Shown: positions 7,535-16,981 of the stretch, in pieces | How the letters are laid out: every line of letters begins with the position of its first letter | Position numbering within the stretch: the first letter of the stretch is position 1 | Assembly: GCA_050694215.1 (NCBI GenBank) | Contig: JBOGXB010000016.1 | Span: 1 to 33,553 of the forward strand | Length of the DNA stretch: 33,553 nt | Direction: 5' to 3' | From: JBOGXB01 sp050694215 | GTDB lineage: Bacteria; Actinomycetota; CADDZG01; WHSQ01 | Position numbers and translations under genes: made by a program | The notes under the pieces: model-generated | Database searches by the model: none | What the model was told of the DNA's origin: nothing | The model's input: the letters and a program-made list of their open reading frames with translations, nothing else

Positions 7535-9066
7535 GGTCTCCACGGCGAGAACGCGTAGCGGAGTACCGAGACCAGTAGCCCTCTCCACGACGCGGAGTCG
7601 TCCGCAACTCGTCGTCCGGCCAGGAACTCGCGTGCAGCCTCGGCGGTTCGTCCGTTGCTGGTCGCCCCGACGTGGTCCGTCAGCACGACGATGTTCGTCT
7701 CGCCGGGACGTCGCCAATCCCCCTCGATCCAGATCGAGTCCGCCAGCGCCCATACGGCCAGGCGTGGCAAGGGCGGGTCGACAATCACGATCTGTTCGAG
7801 GTTCGTCGGCGACGCGGGCGCGTCGACGTTGAACGGCGTCAGACCCACGAGATCGAGGCCACGCGCAAACGCCCTCGCGATGTCGCCCCCGACCCGGCCC
7901 CGACCGTTCTTTCCCGGTGGGGGGATATCCACCGACGGCGGAGCCGGTGAGGAAGGGGCGATCACCACTGCTCGCTCGGGAGCCTCCAGTCCCATTCCCA
8001 GGATGCGATCGAGGATGAGGGCCGCCTGGGAGTGACCGAGGAGAGCGCGAGGTTCGGGCGCTGATTCGATCTGATCGCTGACCACGCGCGCGATCGCAGC
8101 CAAGTCGGCGCGCGTGTCTTCCTTGACATAGCGATCTGAGTCCCCGCGGTACGACAGGAGACCAGCGTCGCCGCGCCTGTACCCGAGATCTCTTGCATCG
8201 AAATCGGCGAGAGCGCCCGACCTCCATGTCGAGTCCGCGCCTCCCAGCAGCAGCAGGGAGCCATCCGCTGTGGCGCGTCCGACTGGAGGCGTCTCGCGTA
8301 CCAGACGGTCGTACACCGATGTCCCGATAAGGAGCAGCGCGGCGACAACCGTGATCGCGAGGGCGGTGGCGCCACCACCCGGATAGGTCTCGTCACGGAG
8401 GTGCTCCCGCCACCCGAGAAGCATCAGGGCGTGGAAGGGAGCCAGGCAGAAGAGCAGAGCGGCGGCGGCAAGGGGACTCACGCGATCCAGGAGCGAGAGT
8501 GCCGCGCTAGATGCAGCGACCAGGTACGCGTACGCCAGCCAGGCCGGTATCTCCGGCACCCCACTGCCGCGAGGAGCGCCCTTTCCGACATCGATACGGA
8601 CCGCCCGACGCGCCAGAGCGACGGAGGGAACTACCCCGAGGACCGCCGCGATCCAAAGGAACGGTGCATAGCGCGTTGCAACCCCGATGAACATGAGACC
8701 GGCTGCTGGGAGCAGGAACAGCGCGGCACGGCCCGACTGAAGGATGCCCCGCATCCACGCTACGGCGAATGAGCCGGGCCGGCCTTCGCTCAACCAGAGA
8801 GTTGCGGAGAGCGATGCACCTCGCACGAGAACGCTGAGGAGGATGGCGGCAGCCGCGACGAACCAACTAGGCGCCAGTCCGATCGTCTGTTTCAGATCGA
8901 AGTAGCTCCCCAGAGGGAAGGCGGCTCCCGCGGCCGCGCTGGACTCCGCCTCGCGCAACACTCCCAGGCCGATCAAAAGAGCCGCTACCGCGCCCTCCAG
9001 CAGCGCCGGCCCCGCTGCAAGGGGTGCGCGTCTTAGCGCTCTGAGGCCCGCGGAGATAGTGCGCAT
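7528..9066 (-). CDS. Polytopic membrane protein with C-terminal alpha/beta-hydrolase-like domain
   Basis: I do not recognise a named family. The 512-residue protein has about six hydrophobic segments in residues 20-252 (for example 67-83, 114-130, 134-151, 176-192, 198-217 and 233-250). A soluble C-terminal half follows, from 265. That half contains ALLGHSQAAL, a nucleophile-elbow-like GHSQA with Ser346, and LTDHVG with His465, which could complete a Ser-Asp-His triad. The layout suggests a membrane-tethered esterase or lipase-like enzyme with the catalytic part probably outside the cytoplasm (inference). It overlaps rsmI by seven bases and is 41 bases from the divergent pmt gene. Confidence 0.72.
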   Translation of the reverse strand: MRTISAGLRALRRAPLAAGPALLEGAVAALLIGLGVLREAESSAAAGAAFPLGSYFDLKQTIGLAPSWFVAAAAILLSVLVRGASLSATLWLSEGRPGSFAVAWMRGILQSGRAALFLLPAAGLMFIGVATRYAPFLWIAAVLGVVPSVALARRAVRIDVGKGAPRGSGVPEIPAWLAYAYLVAASSAALSLLDRVSPLAAAALLFCLAPFHALMLLGWREHLRDETYPGGGATALAITVVAALLLIGTSVYDRLVRETPPVGRATADGSLLLLGGADSTWRSGALADFDARDLGYRRGDAGLLSYRGDSDRYVKEDTRADLAAIARVVSDQIESAPEPRALLGHSQAALILDRILGMGLEAPERAVVIAPSSPAPPSVDIPPPGKNGRGRVGGDIARAFARGLDLVGLTPFNVDAPASPTNLEQIVIVDPPLPRLAVWALADSIWIEGDWRRPGETNIVVLTDHVGATSNGRTAEAAREFLAGRRVADDSASWRGLLVSVLRYAFSPWRPW

Positions 9067-9095
9067 CGTGCGCCGAGATTACCGACCGGCTCACC

Positions 9096-9101
9096 TATGC
9101 T
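9096..9101 (+). promoter_or_regulatory. Candidate -10 element for leaderless pmt transcript
   Basis: TATGCT lies six bases before the GTG start of pmt and fits TAnnnT. With this spacing transcription would begin at or next to the GTG, giving a leaderless mRNA, which is common in Actinomycetota. No ribosome binding site precedes the GTG, which agrees with this. No clear -35 box was found in the short 41-base divergent gap. Confidence 0.3.
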
Positions 9102-9107
9102 CCCGGC

Positions 9108-10607
9108 GTGATCCCCAGGTCCCGGGTGACTCGCCCGCGCAAGCCATGGACACCGGTCGACACGCTTGCGCTGATCGCCGTGACGGTGCTCGGTGGTGCC
9201 ATGCGGCTCGCCCGCCTCGACTTGCCCAAGGCGATCGTCTTCGACGAGACCTACTACGCGAAGGACGCGTGCTTCTACCTGGATCTCTCTCAGAGGGTTT
9301 GCGGCGTGGAATCCGAGCAGACGCTCGTCCACCCCCCTCTCGGCAAGTGGCTGATCGCCGGGGGCATCAAGTTATTCGACTATGACTCCTTCGGCTGGCG
9401 CTTCGCCGCTGTCCTGGCAGGAACGATCACGATCGCGCTTCTGTATCTGCTGGCGCGGAAGGTGCTGAGCTCGACCCTCGGCGCCTGTATCGCTTCGGGG
9501 CTGCTCGCCGTCGACTTCCTGCACTTCGTGCAGTCACGCGTCGCCATGCTGGACATCTTCGTCCCGATGTTCGGTCTCGCCGCATTGCTTTTTCTGCTCT
9601 TTGATCGCGATCGCCTGCTTCGCTCTCCACCATCGGCCGCGCGCCTCGTGGTGCGCCGTCCCTGGCGCGTCGCTGCGGGAGTTGCCACGGGGATGGCTGT
9701 GGCTTCGAAATGGTCGGGCGCACTCTTCGTGGTCGCGGCGATCGTTCTGACCTTTGTATGGGAGGTTGCCGCGCGGCGGCGCCGGGACGATCGCCGGGCA
9801 CTAATGGGAGCCGTGCGCGCAGAAGGACTCTCCATCGCCATAGCCCTCGTGCTCGTGCCGGTCGCGGTCTACACCCTCACCTACGTGGGCCGACTCCACG
9901 GGCCCACTCCCACGTGCGAAGGGGCAACCGGCTCATGGGCCAACCAGCTCGTGCAGCACCAGAAGTGCATGCTCGACTTCCACCGCAATCTCGAGGCGAA
10001 CCACTCCTATCAATCTCCGCCATGGTCGTGGCTCACCCTCAAAAGGCCCGTTTCCTACTACTTCGACACGGCCCCGAACGGTGACTACAAAGAGGTGCTT
10101 GCAACCGGGAGCCCATTCGTGTGGTGGACGTCGGCTCTCGCCCTTGCTTTCGTTGCCTTCAGGTGGACACGTCGGCGCGACTTCGCGGCGCCGGAAGGCA
10201 CAATTCTCGCCGGCTTCGCGTTTGCCTACCTCCCGTGGCTAGTCCTCTCTTCGGCTCGCTCGGCGGTCTTCCTCTTCTATCTATTGCCCGCAGTGCCGTT
10301 CATGTGCCTGGCGCTTGGCTATGTTGCGAGCCGCATCGGTGAATCCTGGGAAGCGCGCACCGCGACCGCGCTCTTCGGCGTCACGGGGCTGGGGTTGTTC
10401 GCTTTCTACTACCCGCTTCTGGCGGATGTGCCCCTGCCACGGGAGCAATGGGACAAGCGGATCTGGGTGTTCGACCAATGCGACCGGCCGGAACCCGAGA
10501 CCACGTCGATACTGACCGAGACCGTCGGGGGCCGAACGCGAACGCGCACGACCCTGCGAACCGGAGAGAACGCCGACCTTCCTCCGGACGGATGGTGCTG
10601 GATCTGA
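9108..10607 (+). CDS. pmt: Dolichyl-phosphate-mannose--protein O-mannosyltransferase (PMT family, GT39)
   Basis: Actinobacterial PMTs transfer mannose from polyprenyl-phosphomannose to Ser/Thr of secreted proteins as they leave the Sec translocon. The 499-residue polytopic protein shows the catalytic Asp46-Glu47 in VFDETYYAKDA. It also has LVHPPLGKWLIAGGIKLF (74-91), GWRFAAVLAGT, SRVAMLDIFVPMF and, late in the protein, a second motif run FYYPLLADVPLP. The start is GTG at 9108. The pmt-rsmI pairing on opposite strands is the order I recall from Mycobacterium (Rv1002c/Rv1003); here an extra membrane hydrolase gene is wedged between them. Confidence 0.94.
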   Translation: MIPRSRVTRPRKPWTPVDTLALIAVTVLGGAMRLARLDLPKAIVFDETYYAKDACFYLDLSQRVCGVESEQTLVHPPLGKWLIAGGIKLFDYDSFGWRFAAVLAGTITIALLYLLARKVLSSTLGACIASGLLAVDFLHFVQSRVAMLDIFVPMFGLAALLFLLFDRDRLLRSPPSAARLVVRRPWRVAAGVATGMAVASKWSGALFVVAAIVLTFVWEVAARRRRDDRRALMGAVRAEGLSIAIALVLVPVAVYTLTYVGRLHGPTPTCEGATGSWANQLVQHQKCMLDFHRNLEANHSYQSPPWSWLTLKRPVSYYFDTAPNGDYKEVLATGSPFVWWTSALALAFVAFRWTRRRDFAAPEGTILAGFAFAYLPWLVLSSARSAVFLFYLLPAVPFMCLALGYVASRIGESWEARTATALFGVTGLGLFAFYYPLLADVPLPREQWDKRIWVFDQCDRPEPETTSILTETVGGRTRTRTTLRTGENADLPPDGWCWI

Positions 10608-10666
10608 GGGTGATCAGCTCCTCAACCCCCGCGCCGTTCGGTGAGACGAGTCGCGGACGAAAAGCC

Positions 10667-11218
10667 CTAGCCGTCCTTCTGGACCTCGAGCAGCTCGATC
10701 TCGAACACGAGAGTCGAGTTCGGCGGGATGTCGGGGGGGCTTCCTGCTTCGCCGTACCCGAGCTCGGGCGGGATCGTCAGCTGTCGCGTGCCACCCACTC
10801 TCATCCCGGGCAAACCTTCCTCCCAGCCCGGGATGACCATGCCCGCCCCGAGACGAAGCTCAAAGGGCTGGCCTCTGTCCAGGGAGGAGTCGAACTTCGT
10901 CCCATCCTCGAGTGTTCCCGTGTAGTGGACCGTGAGGAGATCGCCGCGCTCTGCTTCCTCACCCTCGCCACATTCCATGTCCTCGATGACGACTCCCGAA
11001 TCGAGCGTCTGAGGTGACTCGTCGCACTCACCCGGCGCGGCGGTTGAAGCTCCCTCGTCGTCCCCACCCGTCGATACGAGCGCCATCCCTACGATCACAA
11101 CCACCGCGGCCGCTATCAATCCCGCAATCGTGAGACGGCGCCGGTTCTCCTGTGACTTGCGCCTCGCCAGCGACTCGTCTCGGAACTGCTTCTTGCGGGC
11201 GCGCTTCTCGGTCGCCAT
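10667..11218 (-). CDS. Membrane-anchored FKBP-type peptidyl-prolyl cis-trans isomerase
   Basis: The 183-residue protein has a very basic cytoplasmic start (residues 1-29), one membrane helix (about 30-49) and an acidic linker with C65 and C83. A complete FKBP domain spans about 92-180. Active-site residues are visible: Tyr99, Phe109-Asp110 in KFDSS, Val128-Ile129-Pro-Gly-Trp132, Tyr155 in ELGYGE and Phe172. The domain should face outside the cytoplasm and assist folding of exported proteins. The ATG at 11218 follows the alpha/beta-hydrolase gene by 20 bases, suggesting one transcript. It converges on pmt. Confidence 0.92.
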   Translation of the reverse strand: MATEKRARKKQFRDESLARRKSQENRRRLTIAGLIAAAVVVIVGMALVSTGGDDEGASTAAPGECDESPQTLDSGVVIEDMECGEGEEAERGDLLTVHYTGTLEDGTKFDSSLDRGQPFELRLGAGMVIPGWEEGLPGMRVGGTRQLTIPPELGYGEAGSPPDIPPNSTLVFEIELLEVQKDG

Positions 11219-11238
11219 TTAGTGCGATTCCCTACCTC

Positions 11239-12318
11239 TCATTCCTGTGCGGAGATCATCGCCGAGACGAACCTCCACACGGTAAAGAGGTCGTCTCCCG
11301 CGGCGAGCCAATCGCTCAGCGAACCGGACTTCAAGTCGACGTGCCTGAACACCGACACCGTCAGCAGCCGGGCTCCCGGCATCGCGCCGGCGAGCCTAAC
11401 CGCCTCGCCGTAGGGGACGGCGGGATCGTCTGTCGAGTGGAGAGCGAGCACGGGGGTCTCGATCCGGCCGGCCACCGTCGCAGGAGAGAACCTCTCGAGT
11501 AGATCGCGAGTCTCGGACGGAAGCTGCTCGACCAGCTCGAAGGTCCGCCGCGGGTCCCTGTTCTCTAGCACGTCCAACACAGCACGCGCTTGTTGTGGCA
11601 GCTCCGATCTGTCTATCCCAACATCGAGCGCCCGCCGAAGAAGATCCCGCTGGGATTCGGGAACAGCGCTCGTCGCCTGCTGCCTCACGATTCGCGCCGC
11701 GTCCGGATGTGGCTCCCATGGAAAACGGCGTCCGTCCACCAGCGAGACGCCGGTAGTGAGCGCCTGGACCACGCCGCGCATGTCGAAGTAGGCGCCGAAG
11801 GTCGCGATCTGCTCGATGTTCGCGCTGATGCGGGGGTCGGCCGCCGCCAGAAGAGCGAACGAGCCGCCGTACGAGAAACCAAGCATCGACACGCCCCCGT
11901 CGACGCGCTCGTCATCCAATAGTGCCTGGGTCGCTGCGACCAGACGGTCGACGTCGACGGGCTCGAAACGTCGCTCGAACAGCTCGAGATTTGGAACAAA
12001 GACGACGCGCCTGGCTCGGGCCAGGGCGCGGGCGACACGGACGACCCGGTCGTCTGCTCTGCCCTCGATGGCGGCGCCGGGGACGAGGATGATCGCCGGC
12101 GCGGGACCACCAGGATCGTACAGATCGCCGGTCACGCCGCCCATCAGCACCCCGCTTCGTGTCACGTCGGCCGCGAAAGGACGCGGGAAGTCCCCACCCA
12201 GCGCCTCTACAAGGACGGCGATCGCCTTGGCCCGCGCCTGCACGGGAGGTAGCAAGGAGAGGCCACCAAGCACGACCAGCGCGTAGCCGGACCCCTTGGC
12301 GAGCCGCCGCCACCTCAT
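11239..12318 (-). CDS. Exported or membrane-associated alpha/beta hydrolase
   Basis: From the ATG at 12318 the protein is 359 residues and opens with basic residues and a hydrophobic stretch (KGSGYALVVLGGLSLLPPVQA), which looks like a signal peptide or anchor. The alpha/beta-hydrolase features are LVPGAA (oxyanion strand), MLGFSYGGSF with nucleophile Ser149, LHSTDDPAVPYG with acid Asp297 or 298, and FRHVDL with His326. The substrate is unknown. An open frame continues upstream to a TTG at 12516, but that part would run into the 5' end of the divergent gene and has no signal-like start, so I prefer 12318. Neither start has a good ribosome binding site. Confidence 0.82.
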   Translation of the reverse strand: MRWRRLAKGSGYALVVLGGLSLLPPVQARAKAIAVLVEALGGDFPRPFAADVTRSGVLMGGVTGDLYDPGGPAPAIILVPGAAIEGRADDRVVRVARALARARRVVFVPNLELFERRFEPVDVDRLVAATQALLDDERVDGGVSMLGFSYGGSFALLAAADPRISANIEQIATFGAYFDMRGVVQALTTGVSLVDGRRFPWEPHPDAARIVRQQATSAVPESQRDLLRRALDVGIDRSELPQQARAVLDVLENRDPRRTFELVEQLPSETRDLLERFSPATVAGRIETPVLALHSTDDPAVPYGEAVRLAGAMPGARLLTVSVFRHVDLKSGSLSDWLAAGDDLFTVWRFVSAMISAQE

Positions 12319-12509
12319 GCGGGCTGCGTGGTCGAGGCCGAGGAAGCTCGCCGTCTCGTCTCCATGATGGACATCGAGTCTCACACGGTCACAGGGGTCG
12401 ATGAGGAGGCTTTCTGACCGCTCACCAGGGGGTATCCGGGTGTCGGTGTCGAACCATCCCCGCCAGGAGGCGTGTGCGCGCCCGGCCCAGCGGACAGGAA
12501 GGGAAGGGG

Positions 12510-15494
12510 ATGGCAAAGACGCACCACAACCTGACCAATCGGATCGTCACCGGGCTCCTAGTGGTTGCCCTCGCTGCCCTGATGTCGCCGCCGGCCATCC
12601 AAGCCACCGGCACCAGCGCGACGCTCGACTGTCCTCCCGGTTACCACCCTTGGGACGAGGAGCGCGCCGTCGAGCACAGGATCAAGCTCCGCACGCTCCC
12701 GTCGCAGTTCGAGGACGTGCTCGAAGGCCTGGACAGCAAGGCAGCGAGCTCGGGCGTGTGCATCTCGAACAAGCATCCAGAGGAGTTTTCCGAGATCGAG
12801 TCGCTTCTCGCGGACCGAATCTCGCGCGCCGCGGCCCCCTTCAACTCGGTAGCGCCCGGTGCATTCCGGGCAGGGGTGCGCCAGCGCGAGCGCCTGATCG
12901 CAGCCGCACCAAGAGTGCGGGGCACGGGTGGCACCTGGCAGCCACTCGGCGTCGGCCCCCTCATCTCGAACGAGGAGGGCTATGACGAGGTCAACGGCCT
13001 CGGGCTCGCAAAGCTCAACGGTCGCATCGACAGCCTTGACTACGACCCGGTGCACGATCGCCTCTTCGCCCAGATCGGTACGGGCGGGCTATGGGTATCG
13101 GAGGACCGGGGGCAGACATGGCGCTCGATCGGCGATTCCCTGCCCACCCAGATCAATGGGGCGGTCGCCTGGTCGCCGGCCGGCGGTGGTCCCGGCAGGC
13201 TAGTCGTCGTCAGCGGCGAGCCTCTGATGGGAGGCAACACGTACACCGGCCTCGGCGCGTACTGGAGCGACAACCTCGGCGCGTCGTGGCACCGGGCGCG
13301 CGGTGTCCCCGATGAAGCCCTCGGTTTCCAGGTCGCGGATGACCCCACCAACCCGAGAGAGTTCTACGTGGCCTCGAGCATGGGACTCTTCCGCTCGACG
13401 AACGCGGGACGCAGGTTCACCAACGTCGCTCTCCCGACGGGAGAGTGTGTGGGCAAGACCGGCTACGGCCGCTGTCAGTTCATGAACTTCGTGACGGACG
13501 TCGTGGTGCAGGAGCCCGGCGGTATCACCGACGAGCCGGGAGGCACCGTGCTGGCCGCGGTGGGTTACCGGGCGGGGATGGCCGAGTTCCCCAACGGGGA
13601 GGTGCACTCGACGCACAACGGCCTCTACGTGTCCGAGAGCGGTGCGCCGGGGAGCTTCGAGATGCTCGAGGTCTCGGGCAACGGCGCCACGGACTCCGGG
13701 TTCGCGCCGCGCCAGAACATCGGCCGGGTCGAGCTCGGGATCGCCACGGGCGAGGAGCAGAACCACAACTTCGTCTACGCGATCGTTCAGGACGCCGAGC
13801 TCTTCAACGGGGGAGTCCCCTCGATCGACGCACCCGACGATCCGGGGTTCGATGACCAGGCTCTCTTCAACACGGTATTCAACGGTATCTACGTCTCCGA
13901 GGACTTCGGCGAGAGCTGGATCCGCATGGCCGACACGATCGAGATCGCGCAGAACCCGACGACTCACTCCGGTCTCGCGGTCGTCGGTCAGGCACAGCTC
14001 TTCGCTCCTGGAGTGCAGGCCTGGTACAACATGTGGATCAAGCCCGACCCCACCCAGCAGACCGAAGAAGGCGTTCCCACGAGGCTGACCTTCGGGCTCG
14101 AGGAGGTATGGGCCAACCGCTGCTCCGGCCCCCAGAACACATCCGTGCAGGCGCCGTGCGACGCTGCCGAGGTGGGTGACTTCGAGGTCATCGGGCCCTA
14201 CTTCGCCGACGAGGCATGTCTCCTGCTCGATACCGGACAGCCCGCATGTCCGACCGCGGAGGACGGCATCAACACCGAGCTGACGACGCACCCCGACCAG
14301 CACGACGCGCTCTACCTCCCGACCGATGACGGAGGCGTGTCGCTCGTCGTGGGCAACGACGGCGGAGCTTACGGGCAGACCCTCAAGGGTGACGAGGCTC
14401 TCGCCCCGACCAAGTGGGGCGAGGGGAACAACGACGGCTTCCACACCCTCCTGCCTTACGACGCGGAGGTCGCGAAGGACGGCACCGTCTGGTACGGGTT
14501 GCAGGACAACGGGAGCGGCAAGATCACTCCAGACAACGGACGGCAGATCATGGCCTTCGGTGGAGACGGTTTCTTCGTCGCGGTCGATCCGGACAACAGT
14601 GACGTCGCGTACTCAGAGACGACCTTCGCCGACATGCGAGTGACGACCGACGGCGGCAAGACGTGGGAGAACATGCCGCCTCCGATCAGCAATTCGAAGT
14701 TCTCTAACCCCTTCGTGATGGATCCAACCGACGCCAGGCACCTCATGACCGCGGGCAAGGAAGTCGTCGAGACTGTGTCCGGCCCGGACACACGTTGCGA
14801 CGAGCTCGGCTGCGATTGGCAGGAGGTCTTCGATCTGGGCAACGCCGAGAGCGAAGGTGCGCCCCCCAACTCGATGTCTGCCCTCGATCTACAGGGTGAT
14901 GCCGCGTACGTCGGTTACTGCGGGGTCTGCGACATCCTCAACCGCAATCCGGAGAGCGAGCCATTCCTGAACGGGCTGGCGACGAACGTCGGAGGAGAGG
15001 AGCCGCCCAAGCGGATGACGCCGCAGGGATGGCACCACACCAAGGCGGATGGATTGCCGAACCGTTACATCACGTCCATAGCGATCGATCCGCAGGATCC
15101 GGAGACCGTCTACGTCGCGCTCGGTGGCTACGCGAATCGGCAGTGGGTGCCGCCCGGCTCTTATCTGGATGGCAACCAGGACATCGGCAGTGGCCACGTC
15201 TTCAAGTCCACCGATGCGGGCGAGACGTTCACGAACATCTCCAGGAACCTGCCTAACCTCAGCGCGAACTGGATCGAGTTGCACAGAGGCCAGCTCGTCG
15301 TCGGCACCGACGTCGGAGTGTTCCTGTCCAGGAACACGAATGGGTCGCGCTGGGCTGCGCTCGACGACGGAATGCCGGCGGTGCCGATCAGCACGATCCG
15401 CAACCACCCGGGCGACCGGAACACAATTGTGGCCGCTACCTTCGGCCGCGGCGTGTACGCGTACACATTCCCCCGGTCGGGCGGTCGCAGGTAA
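12510..15494 (+). CDS. Large secreted Asp-box (BNR / sortilin-like) beta-propeller protein
   Basis: The 994-residue protein starts at ATG 12510, just after a purine-rich GGAAGGGAAGGGG. It has a signal peptide (basic start, then TGLLVVALAALMSPPAIQA). At least six Asp-box-type turns (S-x-D-x-G-x-T/S-W/F) can be seen. Examples are SEDRGQTW near 197, SDNLGASW near 258, STNAGRRF near 295, SEDFGESW near 463, TTDGGKTW near 712 and STDAGETF near 901. The C-terminus RNTIVAATFGRGVYAY is typical of VPS10/sortilin-type propellers annotated as BNR-repeat glycosyl hydrolases. No sialidase catalytic Arg triad could be assigned, so the enzymatic role is open. A terminator follows. Confidence 0.88.
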   Translation: MAKTHHNLTNRIVTGLLVVALAALMSPPAIQATGTSATLDCPPGYHPWDEERAVEHRIKLRTLPSQFEDVLEGLDSKAASSGVCISNKHPEEFSEIESLLADRISRAAAPFNSVAPGAFRAGVRQRERLIAAAPRVRGTGGTWQPLGVGPLISNEEGYDEVNGLGLAKLNGRIDSLDYDPVHDRLFAQIGTGGLWVSEDRGQTWRSIGDSLPTQINGAVAWSPAGGGPGRLVVVSGEPLMGGNTYTGLGAYWSDNLGASWHRARGVPDEALGFQVADDPTNPREFYVASSMGLFRSTNAGRRFTNVALPTGECVGKTGYGRCQFMNFVTDVVVQEPGGITDEPGGTVLAAVGYRAGMAEFPNGEVHSTHNGLYVSESGAPGSFEMLEVSGNGATDSGFAPRQNIGRVELGIATGEEQNHNFVYAIVQDAELFNGGVPSIDAPDDPGFDDQALFNTVFNGIYVSEDFGESWIRMADTIEIAQNPTTHSGLAVVGQAQLFAPGVQAWYNMWIKPDPTQQTEEGVPTRLTFGLEEVWANRCSGPQNTSVQAPCDAAEVGDFEVIGPYFADEACLLLDTGQPACPTAEDGINTELTTHPDQHDALYLPTDDGGVSLVVGNDGGAYGQTLKGDEALAPTKWGEGNNDGFHTLLPYDAEVAKDGTVWYGLQDNGSGKITPDNGRQIMAFGGDGFFVAVDPDNSDVAYSETTFADMRVTTDGGKTWENMPPPISNSKFSNPFVMDPTDARHLMTAGKEVVETVSGPDTRCDELGCDWQEVFDLGNAESEGAPPNSMSALDLQGDAAYVGYCGVCDILNRNPESEPFLNGLATNVGGEEPPKRMTPQGWHHTKADGLPNRYITSIAIDPQDPETVYVALGGYANRQWVPPGSYLDGNQDIGSGHVFKSTDAGETFTNISRNLPNLSANWIELHRGQLVVGTDVGVFLSRNTNGSRWAALDDGMPAVPISTIRNHPGDRNTIVAATFGRGVYAYTFPRSGGRR

Positions 15495-15554
15495 TGCCAA
15501 AAGGTCAGAGCACGCAGCGAAGTAGGTAACGAGGCCAAAACCGAAGCCCATTTC

Positions 15555-15587
15555 GGGGGGAGCGCAATGCTCCCCCCTTTCCTTTCC
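15555..15587 (+). terminator. Rho-independent terminator of the Asp-box propeller gene
   Basis: GGGGGGAGC (15555-15563), loop GCAAT and GCTCCCCCC (15569-15577) form a perfect 9-bp GC stem, followed by TTTCCTTTCC. It lies 60 bases after the stop of the upstream gene. A smaller hairpin CCGAA/TTCGG (15541-15556) overlaps its left arm. The neighbouring lipoprotein gene converges here. The left flank read on the minus strand is only moderately T-rich, so function in both directions is possible but weaker. Confidence 0.8.
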
Positions 15588-16814
15588 TCAGCACGCACAC
15601 ACGATGTCGTCGCCCGGGTTCGAATCGTCAATGGACGGCATCACCGGGCCGAACCGATGGATCCGGTGGACCCCGGGAGGATCGAGCGTGTCGAGCCTGT
15701 CGCCGGTGGCCGCTCGGAGGACCTCGACACGATCTCTGAGCGCGACGTACAGCTTCGTTCCGTCGCCGGCCACCTGGATTCCCTTGATCTTCTCTTTCAA
15801 TAGCCAAGAACGGATCTCGGTCAGCTTCGTCGCATCGACGACGGCCACGCGCCGGCCGCTTGCCAGGTAGAGCTTGGACCCCCCATCGTGTGCCGCGTGT
15901 GCGGCTCCGCCTCCGAACCCGAAGTTGATACTCGTCCTGCGTACGACCTCGAGCTTGGAGGTGTCGATCTCTGCCACGGCCGCCTCGGCGTGGTTGGCCA
16001 CATACAGACGGCTGCCGTCGGGGGATACCGTGAGCGCGGTTGCCGACTCGGCCGCTGTCGCGAACTCGCCCGGGAGGTCGATGCAGTGTGCCCATAGCTC
16101 GTCGAGGCTCAGCACGTGGATGAACGCGTAGCGCCCTTCGCCGCCTCCACCGAGCGTGTAAAGAGTGTAGAGACGCCGCCCGTCAGGACTTGCCGCCTGG
16201 ATGCGCGCCGTTCCTCCCATCGCTTCCTGTAGATGAGCGTCGGGCGTGTAGACGCCCTCTACTCGTTCGGTGCCCAGATCCAGGCGGCGCACCTGATAGC
16301 GCGTCGGAGCCCGAGCAGGCATGTACTTGATGACGAACAGACTCTGCCCGTCCGTAGAGAATGCCTCGGGCTCGTAGTTGCCCTCGAGCGTGATAGTTCG
16401 GGGCTCGGCCCTTCCTCTGTCGACGATGACCACTGTGGTCGAAGCGCGGCCCAAACGGTGATGCCTCTCACGAGTTGGTCCCAGAGCGACGAGATCTCCG
16501 TCCTCGGAGACGACCTTCGCCCTTAGGTTTCCGGGAAGCGTCGAGCCCCAACGCTCTGCCCCCGACGACGGCTCGAAGGCCACGATCTCGGTGGCAGTGC
16601 CGTTCGGGATGCTACGGACCACGGTGGACCAGTCGCGGGACGGAACGGCTCTCCCGCGAACGGTGGGCGAGGAGGCTCCGGGCTCGACGACCGCGACGCC
16701 CCCCGCCGTCTGAATGAACAAGAGGTCCTTGGGGATCTGGTCGGAGCCCGGCTCCCCGCACCCCGCAAGCAACAACGTCACGCCCAAGATGACCCACGGT
16801 CCGATCCTGCGCAT
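15588..16814 (-). CDS. Beta-propeller (YVTN/NHL-like) lipoprotein
   Basis: The 408-residue protein begins MRRIGPWVILGVTLLLAGCG, a clear lipobox LLAG-C with Cys19 as the lipidated residue, so it is anchored on the outer face of the membrane. Repeated blades resemble the YVTN family: LTVSPDGSRLYVANHAEAAVAEID, SKLYLASGRRVAVVD and GTKLYVALRDRVEVL. The ligand or partner is unknown. The C-terminus ends in CAC, an unusual pair of terminal cysteines. The ATG at 16814 has GGAGG seven bases upstream. It converges on the Asp-box propeller gene. Confidence 0.88.
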   Translation of the reverse strand: MRRIGPWVILGVTLLLAGCGEPGSDQIPKDLLFIQTAGGVAVVEPGASSPTVRGRAVPSRDWSTVVRSIPNGTATEIVAFEPSSGAERWGSTLPGNLRAKVVSEDGDLVALGPTRERHHRLGRASTTVVIVDRGRAEPRTITLEGNYEPEAFSTDGQSLFVIKYMPARAPTRYQVRRLDLGTERVEGVYTPDAHLQEAMGGTARIQAASPDGRRLYTLYTLGGGGEGRYAFIHVLSLDELWAHCIDLPGEFATAAESATALTVSPDGSRLYVANHAEAAVAEIDTSKLEVVRRTSINFGFGGGAAHAAHDGGSKLYLASGRRVAVVDATKLTEIRSWLLKEKIKGIQVAGDGTKLYVALRDRVEVLRAATGDRLDTLDPPGVHRIHRFGPVMPSIDDSNPGDDIVCAC

Positions 16815-16981
16815 GGTTCGCCTCCTCCGTAGCGTTCACAGTGAAAGACGCCATGCGAGAGCGCTTTGTTCTGATCAAATCGGCGTGGCCGATCCGACCT
16901 TCGCCCCTCCCTGAGCCCCGCAACCCTCTCCTCGAGGAACTGCGTGGACTCGAGTACGGAGGTCACCCTAGGGAGTGGACC

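Noticed and set aside
7535..8227. N-terminal extension of rsmI by 231 codons
   Set aside because: The extension is Arg/Gly-rich shadow sequence of the membrane hydrolase-like gene, and the RsmI family starts exactly at the ATG at 7534.
12319..12516. TTG-initiated extension of the alpha/beta hydrolase
   Set aside because: It would overlap the start of the divergent propeller gene and hides a signal-like N-terminus at the ATG at 12318.
13200..14444. Minus-strand open frame of 414 codons
   Set aside because: It is the antisense of the secreted Asp-box propeller, which has clear repeats and a signal peptide on the plus strand.
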